From NCBI GenBank assembly GCA_963835465.1, contig CAWIFR010000005.1, forward strand, positions 434,001-498,000: a stretch of 64,000 nt of DNA, in the 5' to 3' direction. This DNA comes from Bog-756 sp963835465. Lineage in GTDB: Bacteria; Actinomycetota; Acidimicrobiia; Acidimicrobiales; RAAP-2. The notes under the pieces are model-generated. The model was given only the letters and a program-made list of their open reading frames with translations. It did not search any database and was not told where the DNA came from. Shown here in pieces: positions 1 through 8,744 of the stretch. The translations under genes were made by a program, and so were the position numbers. The number at the start of each line of letters is the position of its first letter. The stretch's first letter is position 1.

Positions 1-1160
1 TCCTGCGCCTCACCGAGCTCGCCGGCCCGGGCGGCCTGAGCCTCCGTCCGCTCGGCCACGGCGCGGAAGTCCCGTTCGGCCTGCTCACGTCGCTCGCGCT
101 CCTCGGTGCGCAGTTGGGCGAGCTCGACGCCCTTGCGGTAGGCCTTGCTGGCGTGGCGGGCCTCCACCTCGACCTCGATGTCCTCCAGCCGGTCGATCAG
201 CTCCGCCAACTGCTGCGCGGCCGTGTGGTCGCGACCGGTGGCCTCGGCGAGCGCCGATCCGGCCTCGCGCTCGGCCCGGGTCACCGCGTCGCGTCGTGAC
301 TCCGCCTCGCGCACCTCGTGGGCCACGCCGGCCACGACCGCCCGGGCATAGGCGCGCTGGCGTCGGGCCAGCGCCGAGACTGCGGCCACCTCGGCCTCGA
401 GCTTCCTGAGCTCCTCTTTGCGGCGGTCGAGCCGCTCGAAGCCCTCGGCCACCGCAGCCAGCTCGTGCTCGTCGATCGGAGGCAGTGCGTCGGTGAGGAC
501 TTCGGACAGCTTGACCAGGTCCAGGTTCTGGGAGAGCTTCTCCTTCCGCAGGGCCAGGAGGGCGGTGATCACCGAGGCGTACCGGTCCTCGCTGAACCCG
601 GGGAAGAGGACCTCACGGATGGCGTTCCGGTGGTCGGCGGCGGTGGAGTTGACCTGGCCTCGCTCGCCGAGGGCGGCCTTCATGGCCTTGCCCGAGAGGG
701 GCTCTCTCGACTCGTCGAGGAGGTGCAGCTCGGTGCCCACCGCCTGGGTGGTGGTGAAGAGGGTGGTCTCCACCTTGCGGGCCGAGGCGGAGGCCCGCAG
801 GCGTGCCCCCACGGTGAACACCTCATCGTCCCCCCGGCGGAACTCGACCCAGGCGAAGCCGGTCCGCCCCGGGTCGTCGCTCCCCGCCATCACCCGTTCG
901 TACAGACCACCCCTCGACTTGGCCGACGAGGTCAGGCGGCTGGGCGAGGCGTCTCCGTCGAGCAGGAAGGGCAGCAACAGCTCGAGGGCCATCGACTTCC
1001 CCGAGCCGTTGGGTCCGCGCAGGAGCAGCCGGCCCTGGTGGAAGGTGAACGTCTCGTCCCAGTAGCGCCACAGGGCGATCAGGCCGGCCCGGGTCGGCAT
1101 CCACCGCCCGGCCGGGGCCACCAGGGAGACCGATTCGGGTGATGCGCCCGTGGTCGTCAC
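1..1160 (-). CDS. jetC: Wadjet type III JetC, SMC/MukB-like ATPase (TIGR02680 family), 5' part
   Basis: N-terminal ~386 residues of a large SMC-like ATPase; the rest runs off the left edge. The GTG start at 1160 overlaps the jetB stop as GTGA, so the two are translationally coupled. The head domain shows an aromatic segment (WRYWDETFTFHQGR) and a Walker A GPNGSGKS at residues 49-56, typical of TIGR02680. After about residue 215 the sequence becomes charged and Ala/Glu-rich, consistent with entering the coiled-coil arm. In Wadjet, JetABC is an SMC-type condensin that extrudes DNA and presents small circular plasmids to the JetD nuclease. The ATPase signature and JetD (DUF2399) should lie to the left of the window. 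Confidence 0.87.
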   Translation of the reverse strand, partial: MTTTGASPESVSLVAPAGRWMPTRAGLIALWRYWDETFTFHQGRLLLRGPNGSGKSMALELLLPFLLDGDASPSRLTSSAKSRGGLYERVMAGSDDPGRTGFAWVEFRRGDDEVFTVGARLRASASARKVETTLFTTTQAVGTELHLLDESREPLSGKAMKAALGERGQVNSTAADHRNAIREVLFPGFSEDRYASVITALLALRKEKLSQNLDLVKLSEVLTDALPPIDEHELAAVAEGFERLDRRKEELRKLEAEVAAVSALARRQRAYARAVVAGVAHEVREAESRRDAVTRAEREAGSALAEATGRDHTAAQQLAELIDRLEDIEVEVEARHASKAYRKGVELAQLRTEERERREQAERDFRAVAERTEAQAARAGELGEAQ

Positions 1161-2419
1161 GCGTACTCCTCGAAGAGGCTGGGTGAAGGCGGGGAGGTGA
1201 CCGGCTCACCGACGCGGTAGCGGGCGACGGCAGGCAGGCCCACCACCGTGCCGTCCTCGTCCCTGCGCACCAGGCCGAACGACACCAGGAGGTTCACGGC
1301 CTCCTCGGCCAGCAGGGCAGGACCGTCCCCCTCGCGCTGGCCCTTGGCCCATCCGGGATGATCGACCAGCACGTCGGCGACGGCACGCCGCAGGGCGGTG
1401 GGGCTGAAGGTGCCGACGGTGCGGCGACCGCGGGCGTCAGGGGCAACCAGTCGGTCGATGAGGAGAAGGGCCAGCTGGTAGGCGTTGCCGACGGGAGCGG
1501 GGAACTGCAGGTCGGTGGCGACCGCCTCGGGGTCGACGGCCAGCACCCCCTCGGCCCGTTCCTCCAGGTCGAAGCCGGCCTCGGCCGCCCGTTGGCGCAG
1601 CCAGGCCCTACCCGACGGGTGGAGCAGGTAGTCGTGCTCAGCCTCGCTGAGATCGGCCAGCAGCACCACCGGGTCGTCGAAGACGCGGCGGGCGATGCTG
1701 TGCCGGGTCCACCGCAGCCGCTGCTCCTCGGGGGCAGTGCCCGGATCCTGGGGCGTGTCACCGTAGCGGGGCTCGGCCAGTAGGAGGGCGATGGCCTCGA
1801 CCGGGTCGGCCGTCTCCCCGACTCGGCTGGGGGCATTGGTACTGACGAGCAGGCGGTGGAGGCGGGCGGTGTCGGCGGCCAGGATGGCGTTGGCCCGCTC
1901 GTCGTTCTGGAACGCTTCGACGGTGCCGGCGGTGGCCCGCACCACCCCCCACTCGCCCAGCACCAGCAGGGCGTCCACGAATGATGACCGATCCCCGTGC
2001 CGGCTGGTGTCGAACCCGGCCTCGGACGTGAGGGCCTGGGCCAGCAGCCCGATGGTGGTCACCGGACGGCGGACCAGCTCGGCGCAGACCAGGCAGAGCA
2101 GCTGGAAACGACGCCGGTCGAACGGAGCCCGGGCGCCCCTCGGACGACGGAGGGGCCGGGTGGGGTCGGGTCGGGCCGACCGCTTGGACAGCCGGGCGAA
2201 GCCGGCGCCGATGTCGACCGTCAGCTCCCAACCGCAGCTTGTCTCGAACCAGTCGGCGAGCCACTCGTGGTGGCGAACCACCAGTCCGAAGCGGTCGGGA
2301 TCGGAGCCGACATCGAGGATGGGATGGCTGAGGAGCTCCCTGATGGCCCTGGACCGCTCGGCCACGTGCTGGCCGGCCAGCGACGCGTCAGGCACCGGCG
2401 GCCTCGACCGGTAGGCCAT
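1157..2419 (-). CDS. jetB: Wadjet type III JetB (DUF2398 / TIGR02678)
   Basis: Intact 420-residue protein of the DUF2398/TIGR02678 family, the kleisin-associated subunit that pairs with JetA and JetC. Family-like features are the N-terminal helix with HPIL, the RLSKRSARPDPTRPL block near residue 75, a winged-helix-like middle (RRFQLLCLVCAELVRR) and a conserved C-terminal region ending VARYRVGEP. The ATG at 2419 lies inside the last codons of jetA (about 32 bp overlap) and the stop overlaps the jetC GTG, giving a tight jetA-jetB-jetC operon. No frameshift is seen. Confidence 0.88.
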   Translation of the reverse strand: MAYRSRPPVPDASLAGQHVAERSRAIRELLSHPILDVGSDPDRFGLVVRHHEWLADWFETSCGWELTVDIGAGFARLSKRSARPDPTRPLRRPRGARAPFDRRRFQLLCLVCAELVRRPVTTIGLLAQALTSEAGFDTSRHGDRSSFVDALLVLGEWGVVRATAGTVEAFQNDERANAILAADTARLHRLLVSTNAPSRVGETADPVEAIALLLAEPRYGDTPQDPGTAPEEQRLRWTRHSIARRVFDDPVVLLADLSEAEHDYLLHPSGRAWLRQRAAEAGFDLEERAEGVLAVDPEAVATDLQFPAPVGNAYQLALLLIDRLVAPDARGRRTVGTFSPTALRRAVADVLVDHPGWAKGQREGDGPALLAEEAVNLLVSFGLVRRDEDGTVVGLPAVARYRVGEPVTSPPSPSLFEEYA

Positions 2420-3969
2420 CGAGCTCGGTGGCGAGGAGTTCCGGTCCGTCGGTCAGGCTGATGAAGACGCCGAAATCGGGACTCCCGAACCGGCCGTTGT
2501 CAGTCTCGATGGCGACCAGGGTCCCATCGGTGGGCGGCCACAGGATGATCTCCACCGAACCGTCGATGGACAGGGCCCGCCGGCTGCCGTCTTCCGTTTG
2601 CGGCGCATCGAGACCGGTGGCCAGCAGGTCGAGCAGCTCGTCGAAGGCGTCGACCGGCAACCGGCCGAACGAGGAGAGCGGGACCCGTCCCCGAGTGGTG
2701 AGCGAGGCCCGGAGGTCATCGTGGGCGGCCAGCGCCTCGGCCTGCCGGCGCTGTCGCCACGCCCGGGTCGCGGCTGGGATCGTCCACCCGCGCCGCCCGT
2801 CCCCGGAAGGACAGGGAGCCGCTCGAGCGTAAGGCGGGGGCGACGTCCACCGGACCGGCCTCCGCCCATTTCGTCGACGGTGCCCGTTCCTCACCGTCAA
2901 CGGGGAGGAGATGGGCGTGGCGGGCCGGCCAAAGACCGAAGGCGGCCCTGAACAGGGCCTGAGCCTCATCCTCGCCGGACGCCGTGGCGAACCATCCGGC
3001 CAGCGTGCGGAAGTCATTGGCGACCGACACCGATCGCCGCTTGTTGTCCCACCGCCGTTCGAGGACGCGGAGGAGCTCGATGATGGCGCTCCGGGCGATG
3101 TCGAGGAGCCCTTCGATCCGGGCGACGCCGGCGTCGGTCGGAGCGAACCAGGCGCGGAGCGCCTCCCAGTGTTGCTGGCGTCGCCCGATCCAGGCCGGCG
3201 CCGGGTCTCCGCCGGCAACAGGGGCCAGGTTGGCCCCTCGCAGTGCCCGGTCGAACAGGGTGGCCACGCCGGCTTCGGCCAGTCGCTCGATGGCCATGGC
3301 CAGGCGCTGCTGGGGCCCCTCCACTCCGTCCACGTACTCCTTCAGGTAGGACACAGTCTTGGCTTTGACGTCGGCGAACACCGAGTCGTCGGCCGCTTCC
3401 TCGCGGAGCAGGCGCTGGAGGTGTCCGTTGAACTGCCGCACACTGACCAGCAGGGACGAGTGGTGGCCCTCGATCTCGGCCAAGCGGAGGTGGATTCGGG
3501 CATCGAGGGTGTCGGTGGACGGTTGATCGAGGAGGTCGGCCAGCTCACCCAGCCCGTCACCGATAGCGTCGAGGACCGCCGGTTGCAGCCCTACCGCGTG
3601 CTTGAGGCTGTCGAGGGCGTGGAGGAGGCCGCTGATTCCTGCCTCACCCTTGGGCGTCAGTGACCACTGGAGGTTCTTCCGCTCGAATTCCTCCGGGGTG
3701 GTGTACACGGCCCCGTGGTCCTGGGTGGCGTCGAGCAGGCCCCATCCGACCAGGGCGCCCAGAGCCCGTTGGAGCGAGGCGTCGTCTACCCACTCCTCCC
3801 ACCCCACCGCGCGCAGGGCCCCCCGCACCTGGTCGAGGTTGAGTGCGGGGGCAACCATTGCTGCCTGGTCGAAGGCGGACATGATGCCGATGTGCAGATC
3901 CCGCAGCTCGGTGGTGGTGAAGCGGAACAGGTCGGGATCGACTGCTCGCCACGGCCGCAGCTGGCTCAT
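2388..3969 (-). pseudogene. jetA: Wadjet type III JetA (DUF2397 / TIGR02677), single frameshift
   Basis: First gene of the Wadjet operon, encoding the DUF2397 subunit. The N-terminal 395 or so residues are in one frame, with wHTH-like segments (e.g. LRAVGWEEWVDDASLQRALG) and a helical middle. The C-terminal domain, with WRQRRQAEALAAHDDLRASL and the end ELDGLPVEAAGA, continues in another frame. The switch lies at about 2775-2790, near GRAARVDDPS, and looks like a one-base indel. Joined, the product would be about 527 residues, normal for the family. As written the protein loses its C-terminal domain, so the system may be inactive, unless this is a sequencing indel. The downstream genes are intact. 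Confidence 0.8.
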
Positions 3970-4201
3970 GATGGAACGATAGGCGTCGGGTGTTACGGCC
4001 GGTTACATGCTTCGACCAGCGGAGCAACGTGTGCCGGTTGTCATCTTCTGGCTTCGTGTTCTGGCTTCGTGCCCGCACGAACATCGTGGCGCCTCTTGGC
4101 CAGTCACCAAGACGGGCATGGTGGCACGGACACGGCCATGTCCCCGTCCATCGATCAGACTCACCCGGTGGCCGTGACTTCCGGGATGCTAGTCTGTATT
4201 C
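3970..4201. promoter_or_regulatory. Divergent promoter region between jetA and the AbiEi-like gene
   Basis: This 232-bp gap separates the leftward Wadjet operon from the rightward TA-like pair. It holds a perfect tandem duplication of a 13-mer (TTCTGGCTTCGTG) at 4046-4071. A -10-like TAGTCT box sits at 4190-4195 directly before the GTG at 4202 with no ribosome binding site, suggesting leaderless transcription of the rightward gene. The repeat is seen; the promoter call is inferred. Confidence 0.4.
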
Positions 4202-5149
4202 GTGGCACCACGAACAGCGAACACCTCAGGATTGCTCGAGGCACTCGAGCAGGCTGGGATCTCCCCAGTCTGCTTCGTTGGGCAAGGTGTCGTGATCGCT
4301 GGTACGCCCTTCGCGGTCACAGAACTCAAGGCGGTTCGCGAAAGCGACGCCCGGCTCCTTGCCCATCTGCACGAGGAGGATGGGGGGGCCGCGACGATCA
4401 TTGTCGCTGACCGGATATCAACGGCAGCGAGAGAAGAGCTGAGTCGGGCCGGCCTGGCGTGGTTCGACCGAAGGGGGCACCTCTGGGTCAGGACCCCCGG
4501 CCTCTTCGTCAATGCCCAGGTGTCCTCGGGGTCGGTGGTGCCGTCTCGACGGGTCGTCAGCGTATTCAGAGGCACAGGTCTCGACGTGGCCCTGGCACTA
4601 CTCATGCGTCCCGGCGAGCCCCAGGGTGTGCATGCCGTCGCCCGCCAGATCGATCGGTCCCCGGGCCGGGTATCGGAGATCCTGTCCGAGCTCCGGAGCC
4701 AGGGATTGGTGGGTTCGGACAACAGGCCGTTCGTACCCGAGTTGTTCTGGGCCGTTGCCGAGGAGTGGAAGCCCCGCTGGCATCCGATGGCCCAAGCTCC
4801 ACCGCCCGAGCCACCCGAACGGTTCCGACTTAGCGGGACCCTCGGTGCCGTCTCCCTCGGTGCACCGCTAGCCGCTGGACCGGCGGGAGGGTGGCCCCGG
4901 CTCTATGTTGCCGACGACACCGATCTGGCCACGGTGGTTGGTGCCTACGGCGCCCCGTCCGGTTGGACGGGATCGGAAATTGCTGTCTGTCCATCCCGGT
5001 ATGGGTTCACTTTGACTTCCTCGATGAGTAGAGACGGATTCCTCGTGGCCGGCGGCCTGATCATCGCTCTCGACCTCGCTCAGGACCGGGCTCGTGGTCG
5101 CGAGATCCTCCAAGGCTGGGACCCTCAGGAGGCTGCCCGTGTCTGGTGA
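4202..5149 (+). CDS. AbiEi-like antitoxin / wHTH regulator of a nucleotidyltransferase TA pair
   Basis: A 315-residue protein. An N-terminal helical part is followed by a nuclease-fold-like regulator domain (ARLLAHLHEEDG, ATIIVADRIS, WFDRRGHLWVRTPG) and then a winged-helix segment (GVHAVARQIDRSPGRVSEILSELRSQGLV) at about residues 140-170. This architecture fits AbiEi-family antitoxins, which repress their own operon and neutralise an AbiEii-type nucleotidyltransferase. The next gene is such a nucleotidyltransferase, starting 11 bp inside this one. The GTG start has no Shine-Dalgarno. The family call rests on context and general architecture; the C-terminal third is unassigned. Confidence 0.6.
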   Translation: MAPRTANTSGLLEALEQAGISPVCFVGQGVVIAGTPFAVTELKAVRESDARLLAHLHEEDGGAATIIVADRISTAAREELSRAGLAWFDRRGHLWVRTPGLFVNAQVSSGSVVPSRRVVSVFRGTGLDVALALLMRPGEPQGVHAVARQIDRSPGRVSEILSELRSQGLVGSDNRPFVPELFWAVAEEWKPRWHPMAQAPPPEPPERFRLSGTLGAVSLGAPLAAGPAGGWPRLYVADDTDLATVVGAYGAPSGWTGSEIAVCPSRYGFTLTSSMSRDGFLVAGGLIIALDLAQDRARGREILQGWDPQEAARVW

Positions 5150-5492
5150 ACTCCGCTTGGCGAACTCCGGGGTGGCACCACTGGTCACATCGCTGGCAGC
5201 GTTGGCCGACGCGGTGCCGATGGGAGAGTTCGCCGTGATCGGCGGTTTGGCCGTTCTCGCCCGACTCCAGGGCGCTCATCGGGTGACCTATGACCTCGAC
5301 ACCGTCGCCACACAGCATGGTGACGAGCTGACCGCCGTTGAGACTGTCATCGGCACCGAGGGCGTCGATGGGCTCCTGCTGGGCACGAAGATCGACTGCA
5401 TTGCCGTTGGAGACGTACCGGCGGCCGACATTTCACCGGATCTCCTGCCCGAGGGGGAGGCAGACCGCATCTTCGTACTGTCCCATCGTTGG

Positions 5493-5526
5493 GCCCTCGA
5501 CGAGTTATAACCGGAACTTGTGGATG
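5493..5526. repeat. Left target-site duplication and left terminal inverted repeat of the IS
   Basis: The 9-bp target copy GCCCTCGAC occupies 5493-5501. The left inverted repeat (5502-5526) starts GAG and ends TGTGGATG. It matches the right end at 16 of 25 positions without gaps, including the first three bases and the inner eight. Confidence 0.8.
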
Positions 5527-6922
5527 CACCACCTGACCGAGGGCGCGACGTACCTTCCTCTTTGAACACATCAGAGAAACGCTGGCGGTGGAACGCCGGC
5601 GAGGAAGGAACGCCAATGCTGAGAGTACATGTTGAGACGTCCGCGGACGCGGAGCCGTCGGCCACGCTGGACGAACTGGTCGCCGAGGGGGCGAGGCGCA
5701 TGCTGGCCGCCGCCCTCGAGGCCGAGGTCGACGGCTATGTGAGCTCGTTCATCTACGAGCTCGACGAGGAGGGCCACCGGCTGGTGGTCCGCAACGGCCA
5801 CGCCGTCGCCCGGTCCCTCGTGACCGGTGCCGGGCCCATCGAGGTCCGGGCCCCGAGGGTGGACGATCGCCGGGTCGACGAGGTGACCGGGGAGAAGATG
5901 CGGTTCCGGTCGTCGATCCTGCCGCCGTGGGCGAGGAAGTCCCCGAAGGTGGCCGAGGTGCTGCCGCTGATGTACCTCCATGGGATGAGTTCGGGCGACT
6001 TCGTGCCCGCACTCGAGGAGTTCTTCGGCTCGGCCGCTGGGTTGTCGGCCTCGGTGATCACCCGGCTCACCACCGAGTGGCAGAAGGAGCGGGACCAGTT
6101 CGCCCACCGGTCACTCAAGGACGTCGACTACGTCTACGTGTACGCGGACGGGATCCACTTCAATGTCCGCCTCGAAGAGGCTCGGCTGTGTGCCCTGGTC
6201 ATCGTGGGTGTGCGGTCCGACGGGACGAAGGAACTGGTCTCGATCAGTGACGGCCACCGGGAGTCGATCGAGTCCTGGGCCGACGTGCTGCGGGATCTGA
6301 AGCGGCGGGGGATGACCGCCCCGGTGCTGGCCGTCGGTGACGGTGCCCTCGGGTTCTGGGGAGCATTGAGTGAGGTGTTCCCCGAGACGGTCCACCAACG
6401 GTGCTGGGTGCACAAGTTGGCCAACGTCATGAACGCCCTGCCCAAGTCGGCTCAGCCCGCCGCCCGTGCCGCGCTGAAGGAGGTCCGTGATGCCGAGGAC
6501 CGTGAGCATGCGGAGACCGCCCTCGACAGCTTCGTGAAGGAGTACGAGGCCAAGTGGCCGAAGGCCACCGAGAAGCTCCTCAAGGACCGCGAGGAGTTGC
6601 TGGCGTTCTACGCGTTCCCGGCCGAGCACTGGATCCACCTGAAGACCACCAACCCCATCGAGTCCACCTTTGCCACCGTGCGGCTGCGCACCAAGGTGAC
6701 CAAGGGACCGGGCTCACGGTCAGCAGGCCTCGCCATGGCCTACAAGTTGATCGAGCAGGCCCAGACCCGGTGGCGCATGGTCAACGCACCCCACCTGGTC
6801 GCACTGGTCCGCGCCGGCGTGACATTCGAGAAGGGGGTGATGGTAGAGCGAACTGACGAGCAGGATGAGGAGGTCGCCGCATAATCGGTCAGATTCTCAT
6901 CCACAGGTCTTGACGATTTCTC
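5502..6922 (+). mobile_element. Complete IS256-family insertion sequence (1421 bp)
   Basis: The boundaries come from a 9-bp direct repeat GCCCTCGAC on both sides (5493-5501 and 6923-6931) and 25-bp imperfect inverted repeats just inside. Both ends start GAG and carry TGTGGATG at the same offset. The only gene is an intact Mutator-type transposase. Deleting the element and one target copy fuses the flanking toxin gene in frame, which independently supports these ends. Target duplications of 8-9 bp are normal for IS256. The intact transposase and preserved repeats suggest a fairly recent insertion. Confidence 0.88.
5616..6884 (+). CDS. IS256-family (Mutator-type) transposase
   Basis: A 422-residue DDE transposase of usual IS256 length. 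The ATG at 5616 is chosen because a purine-rich GAGGAAGGAA lies just upstream; the longer reading from 5520 would begin inside the terminal repeat. Catalytic acidic residues fit YVYADGIHFNV (first Asp), VLAVGDGALGFW (second Asp) and TTNPIESTFATVR (Glu), with the family motif HQRCWVHKLANV after the second Asp. No frameshift is present, so the element may still be mobile. Confidence 0.93.
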   Translation: MLRVHVETSADAEPSATLDELVAEGARRMLAAALEAEVDGYVSSFIYELDEEGHRLVVRNGHAVARSLVTGAGPIEVRAPRVDDRRVDEVTGEKMRFRSSILPPWARKSPKVAEVLPLMYLHGMSSGDFVPALEEFFGSAAGLSASVITRLTTEWQKERDQFAHRSLKDVDYVYVYADGIHFNVRLEEARLCALVIVGVRSDGTKELVSISDGHRESIESWADVLRDLKRRGMTAPVLAVGDGALGFWGALSEVFPETVHQRCWVHKLANVMNALPKSAQPAARAALKEVRDAEDREHAETALDSFVKEYEAKWPKATEKLLKDREELLAFYAFPAEHWIHLKTTNPIESTFATVRLRTKVTKGPGSRSAGLAMAYKLIEQAQTRWRMVNAPHLVALVRAGVTFEKGVMVERTDEQDEEVAA

Positions 6923-6931
6923 GCCCTCGAC
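6898..6931. repeat. Right terminal inverted repeat and right target-site duplication of the IS
   Basis: The right inverted repeat is 6898-6922 (CATCCACA inward, CTC outward). The second target copy GCCCTCGAC is 6923-6931, followed by the resumed toxin reading frame at 6932. Confidence 0.8.
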
Positions 6932-7348
6932 ACAGCCGAGGACCTTACGCTCATCGCCGAAGAGGGCGGAGAGGTGGTGGCAGAGGCTCGGTGCCGAATC
7001 GCTACCCCGGCAAGCCTGGTGGCCATGAAGCTCCAGGCTGCTCCGAAGCGTCGTGCGGCGCGAGCGGAGAAGGCCGGCGGGGACTACCTCGACCTGTTCC
7101 GTCTGACCTCCCACCCTGAAATGACCCGGTCCATTGCCGAGGCCCTGCACCAGGCTCCCCACGACCTCGGATCCTGGTGCCAACGGGAGATCAGACGGTG
7201 CATGATCGACGAGGCAGACCGCACAGTGGGAACCATCGTCCGATCCGGGGCGGGTGAATCGAACACTCCAAGTGTGGATCAGATGCGGCGGATAGGGCAG
7301 TCCCTCGAAGGCTTGCTACTTGCTACGGGAGGAGAACTGAGCGATTTC

Positions 7349-7414
7349 AAACCTTCTGATCAAACCTCTGACTTGGTCCTTCAAGGGGTGAACAGTGGTC
7401 AAAACCTTCTGATT
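7349..7414. repeat. Two inverted copies of an att-core-like 12-mer
   Basis: AACCTTCTGAT occurs within 7349-7361 and again within 7403-7414. It is the reverse complement of the GATCAGAAGGTT core found at 7591-7602 and 23488-23499. This clusters three core-like copies in 250 bp at the left edge of the repeat-bounded stretch. Confidence 0.45.
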
Positions 7415-7510
7415 CGCCTGCCTGCAAGCAACGAAAATTACCAACAAAAAAGCCAACAATTGGGTCCCAGGGCGTAGCGTCGAGTCCCAGCCGTTTTAGG
7501 GGTCCGAAAA

Positions 7511-7602
7511 TCACACCCCATTTGACCTGCATATTTGAGACAAAGTGGGACTTGGCGGGACCCGGTAAAACGACCCCGGGGCTCCCTACGGATCAGAAGG
7601 TT
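7511..7602 (+). repeat. Long direct repeat, left copy (att-like)
   Basis: The first ~49 bp match 23410-23458 at about 45 positions by hand count (shared stretch CTGCATATTTGAGACAA). After a diverged ~25 bp, both copies end in the identical 17-mer CTACGGATCAGAAGGTT (here 7586-7602). That 17-mer looks like the anticodon loop (ACG), 3' stem and variable loop of a tRNA-Arg, the kind of sequence tyrosine integrases use as a core. No complete tRNA is present here. Confidence 0.6.
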
Positions 7603-7618
7603 CTGCTCACCGAGTGGG

Positions 7619-7660
7619 TCTCAGCCTCACTAGCTGAGAACGTTCTGGACTCTTCCAGAA
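7619..7660. repeat. Hairpin repeat locus 1 (CTCAGC-N7-GCTGAG) plus adjoining hairpin
   Basis: TCTCAGC at 7619-7625 pairs perfectly with GCTGAGA at 7633-7639 across seven bases. A second perfect hairpin follows: TTCTGGA (7643-7649) with TCCAGAA (7654-7660). It lies between two convergent gene ends. First member of the dispersed family described under findings. Confidence 0.6.
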
Positions 7661-7791
7661 GGTCGTCGGCACAAGGCACTCCCGACCTAGATGTCTGCCC
7701 CTGTCGCCGGCGCTCCACGATGACGAAGGTGCTCTCCATCTCGAGGCTGCGCTGTCTGGGTAGGTTCGTCCTCCGTACGAAGCTGAGAATG

Positions 7792-8352
7792 TTAGGGAGC
7801 CGTTGGGCCTGCGAGTTCGTCGCGAATGGTCAGAAGTTCACGAATTCGTTCGTCGTCGGCGCCGAGGTACTCGATCAGAAGCCCGACCACGTACGGGACG
7901 TCGAGCCGATCCGCTCGGACCATCTCTTCGATGTCCGCCCAGTCCTTGCGTCGGTTGAAGAAGGCTTTGAAGACGGCAAGGTCGTTGCATCCGAGGAATG
8001 GGATCTTCCTGTCGGCCAGTTGATGCTGCTTGAGATGCAAACGCAAGTCGGAGTGGAACGGGGTCGTGTCCAGGAAGAGGTCGACCGGTATCCCATCGAA
8101 CATCACCCGGCTCTGGCCGGAGGTCATCAACTGCACCATCACCTCCCTGGGGGGCATGATCTCGTCAGGCAACGCATCGAGGACATGCTGCGCGTCGTCG
8201 GGGGCGACGAAGACGTTGAGATCGATGTCGACTGTGGTCCTGGGTTCGCCCGTGCACCACAGCAGCGCGAAGGCTCCGCCGAACGCGTGAGGTATTGCCG
8301 CTGCATCGAGACTGTCGTGCAACTCGACGACCGCATCAAGTATCGGCCTCAT
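7792..8352 (-). CDS. Nucleotidyltransferase toxin of an HTH/MNT toxin-antitoxin pair
   Basis: A 186-residue protein with the MNT/AbiEii active-site layout FGGAFALLWCTGEPRTTVDIDL (residues ~24-45: GG, then R-T-T-x-D-x-D). Later segments GIPVDLFL and FLGCNDLAVFKAFFNRRKDWADIEEM are typical of this family. The start overlaps the stop of the HTH gene by 4 bp (ATGA), so they form one operon. Members of this class transfer nucleotides to tRNA or to the antitoxin; the exact target cannot be read from sequence. It appears intact, unlike the IS-split toxin upstream. Confidence 0.8.
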   Translation of the reverse strand: MRPILDAVVELHDSLDAAAIPHAFGGAFALLWCTGEPRTTVDIDLNVFVAPDDAQHVLDALPDEIMPPREVMVQLMTSGQSRVMFDGIPVDLFLDTTPFHSDLRLHLKQHQLADRKIPFLGCNDLAVFKAFFNRRKDWADIEEMVRADRLDVPYVVGLLIEYLGADDERIRELLTIRDELAGPTAP

Positions 8353-8681
8353 CGACCGGTTGCCCTGTTCGCTCCGAAAATGGGGTATGTGAGCGGGCCT
8401 CGCTGACGTCGGGGCAGGGCGTCGACAAAGGAGAACAGAGCCTCGATCTTCTCGATCAGCTCCCGCTCGTCGTTTGGAGGAGCTCGTCTCAGACTGACTT
8501 CAGCCTCGAATCCGGCGGCACGAAGCAGCCGCTCCAAGGTGGCTACTGAAGGGACGGAAGCCCCTGACTCATAGGCGGACAATGTGGATGCCGAGGTACC
8601 TCCGCGTCGGGCGAGCTTCCTGCGAGAAAGTCCACTCCTGCGCCGGGCTTCCTGAAGCAGCACCGCGGCATCCATGCACAT
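8349..8681 (-). CDS. XRE-family HTH antitoxin/regulator
   Basis: A 110-residue protein with an N-terminal XRE helix-turn-helix (LLQEARRRSGLSRRKLARRGGTSASTLSAYESG, residues ~7-40) and a C-terminal tail that would contact the toxin. It precedes the nucleotidyltransferase with a 4-bp overlap, the usual antitoxin-first order. Two in-frame ATGs lie at 8681 and 8675. A TATCAT -10-like box (8687-8682) directly abuts the first, so a leaderless start at the second ATG is likely; there is no Shine-Dalgarno. Confidence 0.78.
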   Translation of the reverse strand: MCMDAAVLLQEARRRSGLSRRKLARRGGTSASTLSAYESGASVPSVATLERLLRAAGFEAEVSLRRAPPNDERELIEKIEALFSFVDALPRRQRGPLTYPIFGANRATGR

Positions 8682-8699
8682 ATGATACCAAATCTGGTT
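8682..8699 (-). promoter_or_regulatory. Promoter/operator of the HTH-MNT operon
   Basis: On the minus strand an imperfect palindrome ACCAGATTTGGT (8699-8688) overlaps a TATCAT -10-like box that ends at the ATG. A binding site for the XRE protein across its own -10 box would give the usual TA autoregulation. Inferred from sequence only. Confidence 0.4.
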
Positions 8700-8744
8700 T
8701 CAATTGGCATCCCAGACCCGGAATCGGCGACCCAAACGCGACGT

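Larger units (their letters stand above)
5139..7477 (+). pseudogene. AbiEii-like nucleotidyltransferase toxin gene, interrupted by an IS256-family element
   Basis: The 5' part (5139-5501) encodes a MNT/AbiEii-type fold with IGGLAVLARLQGAHRVTYDLD, the usual GG...R-T-x-D-x-D active-site pattern. The frame is cut after WALD. The 3' part resumes at 6932 with TAEDLTLIAEEGG, then ATPASLVAMKLQA and KAGGDYLDLFRL, the typical C-terminal half of these proteins. Removing 5502-6931 (IS plus one target-site copy) restores one 302-residue frame. The likely GTG start overlaps the upstream regulator gene. The last ~45 residues run into AT-richer repeat sequence, so the original stop is uncertain. The toxin is presumably inactive. 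Confidence 0.8.

Noticed and set aside
7586..7602. Complete tRNA-Arg gene
   Set aside because: Only the anticodon loop, 3' stem and variable segment are present; the 5' half and a T-arm are missing in both copies.
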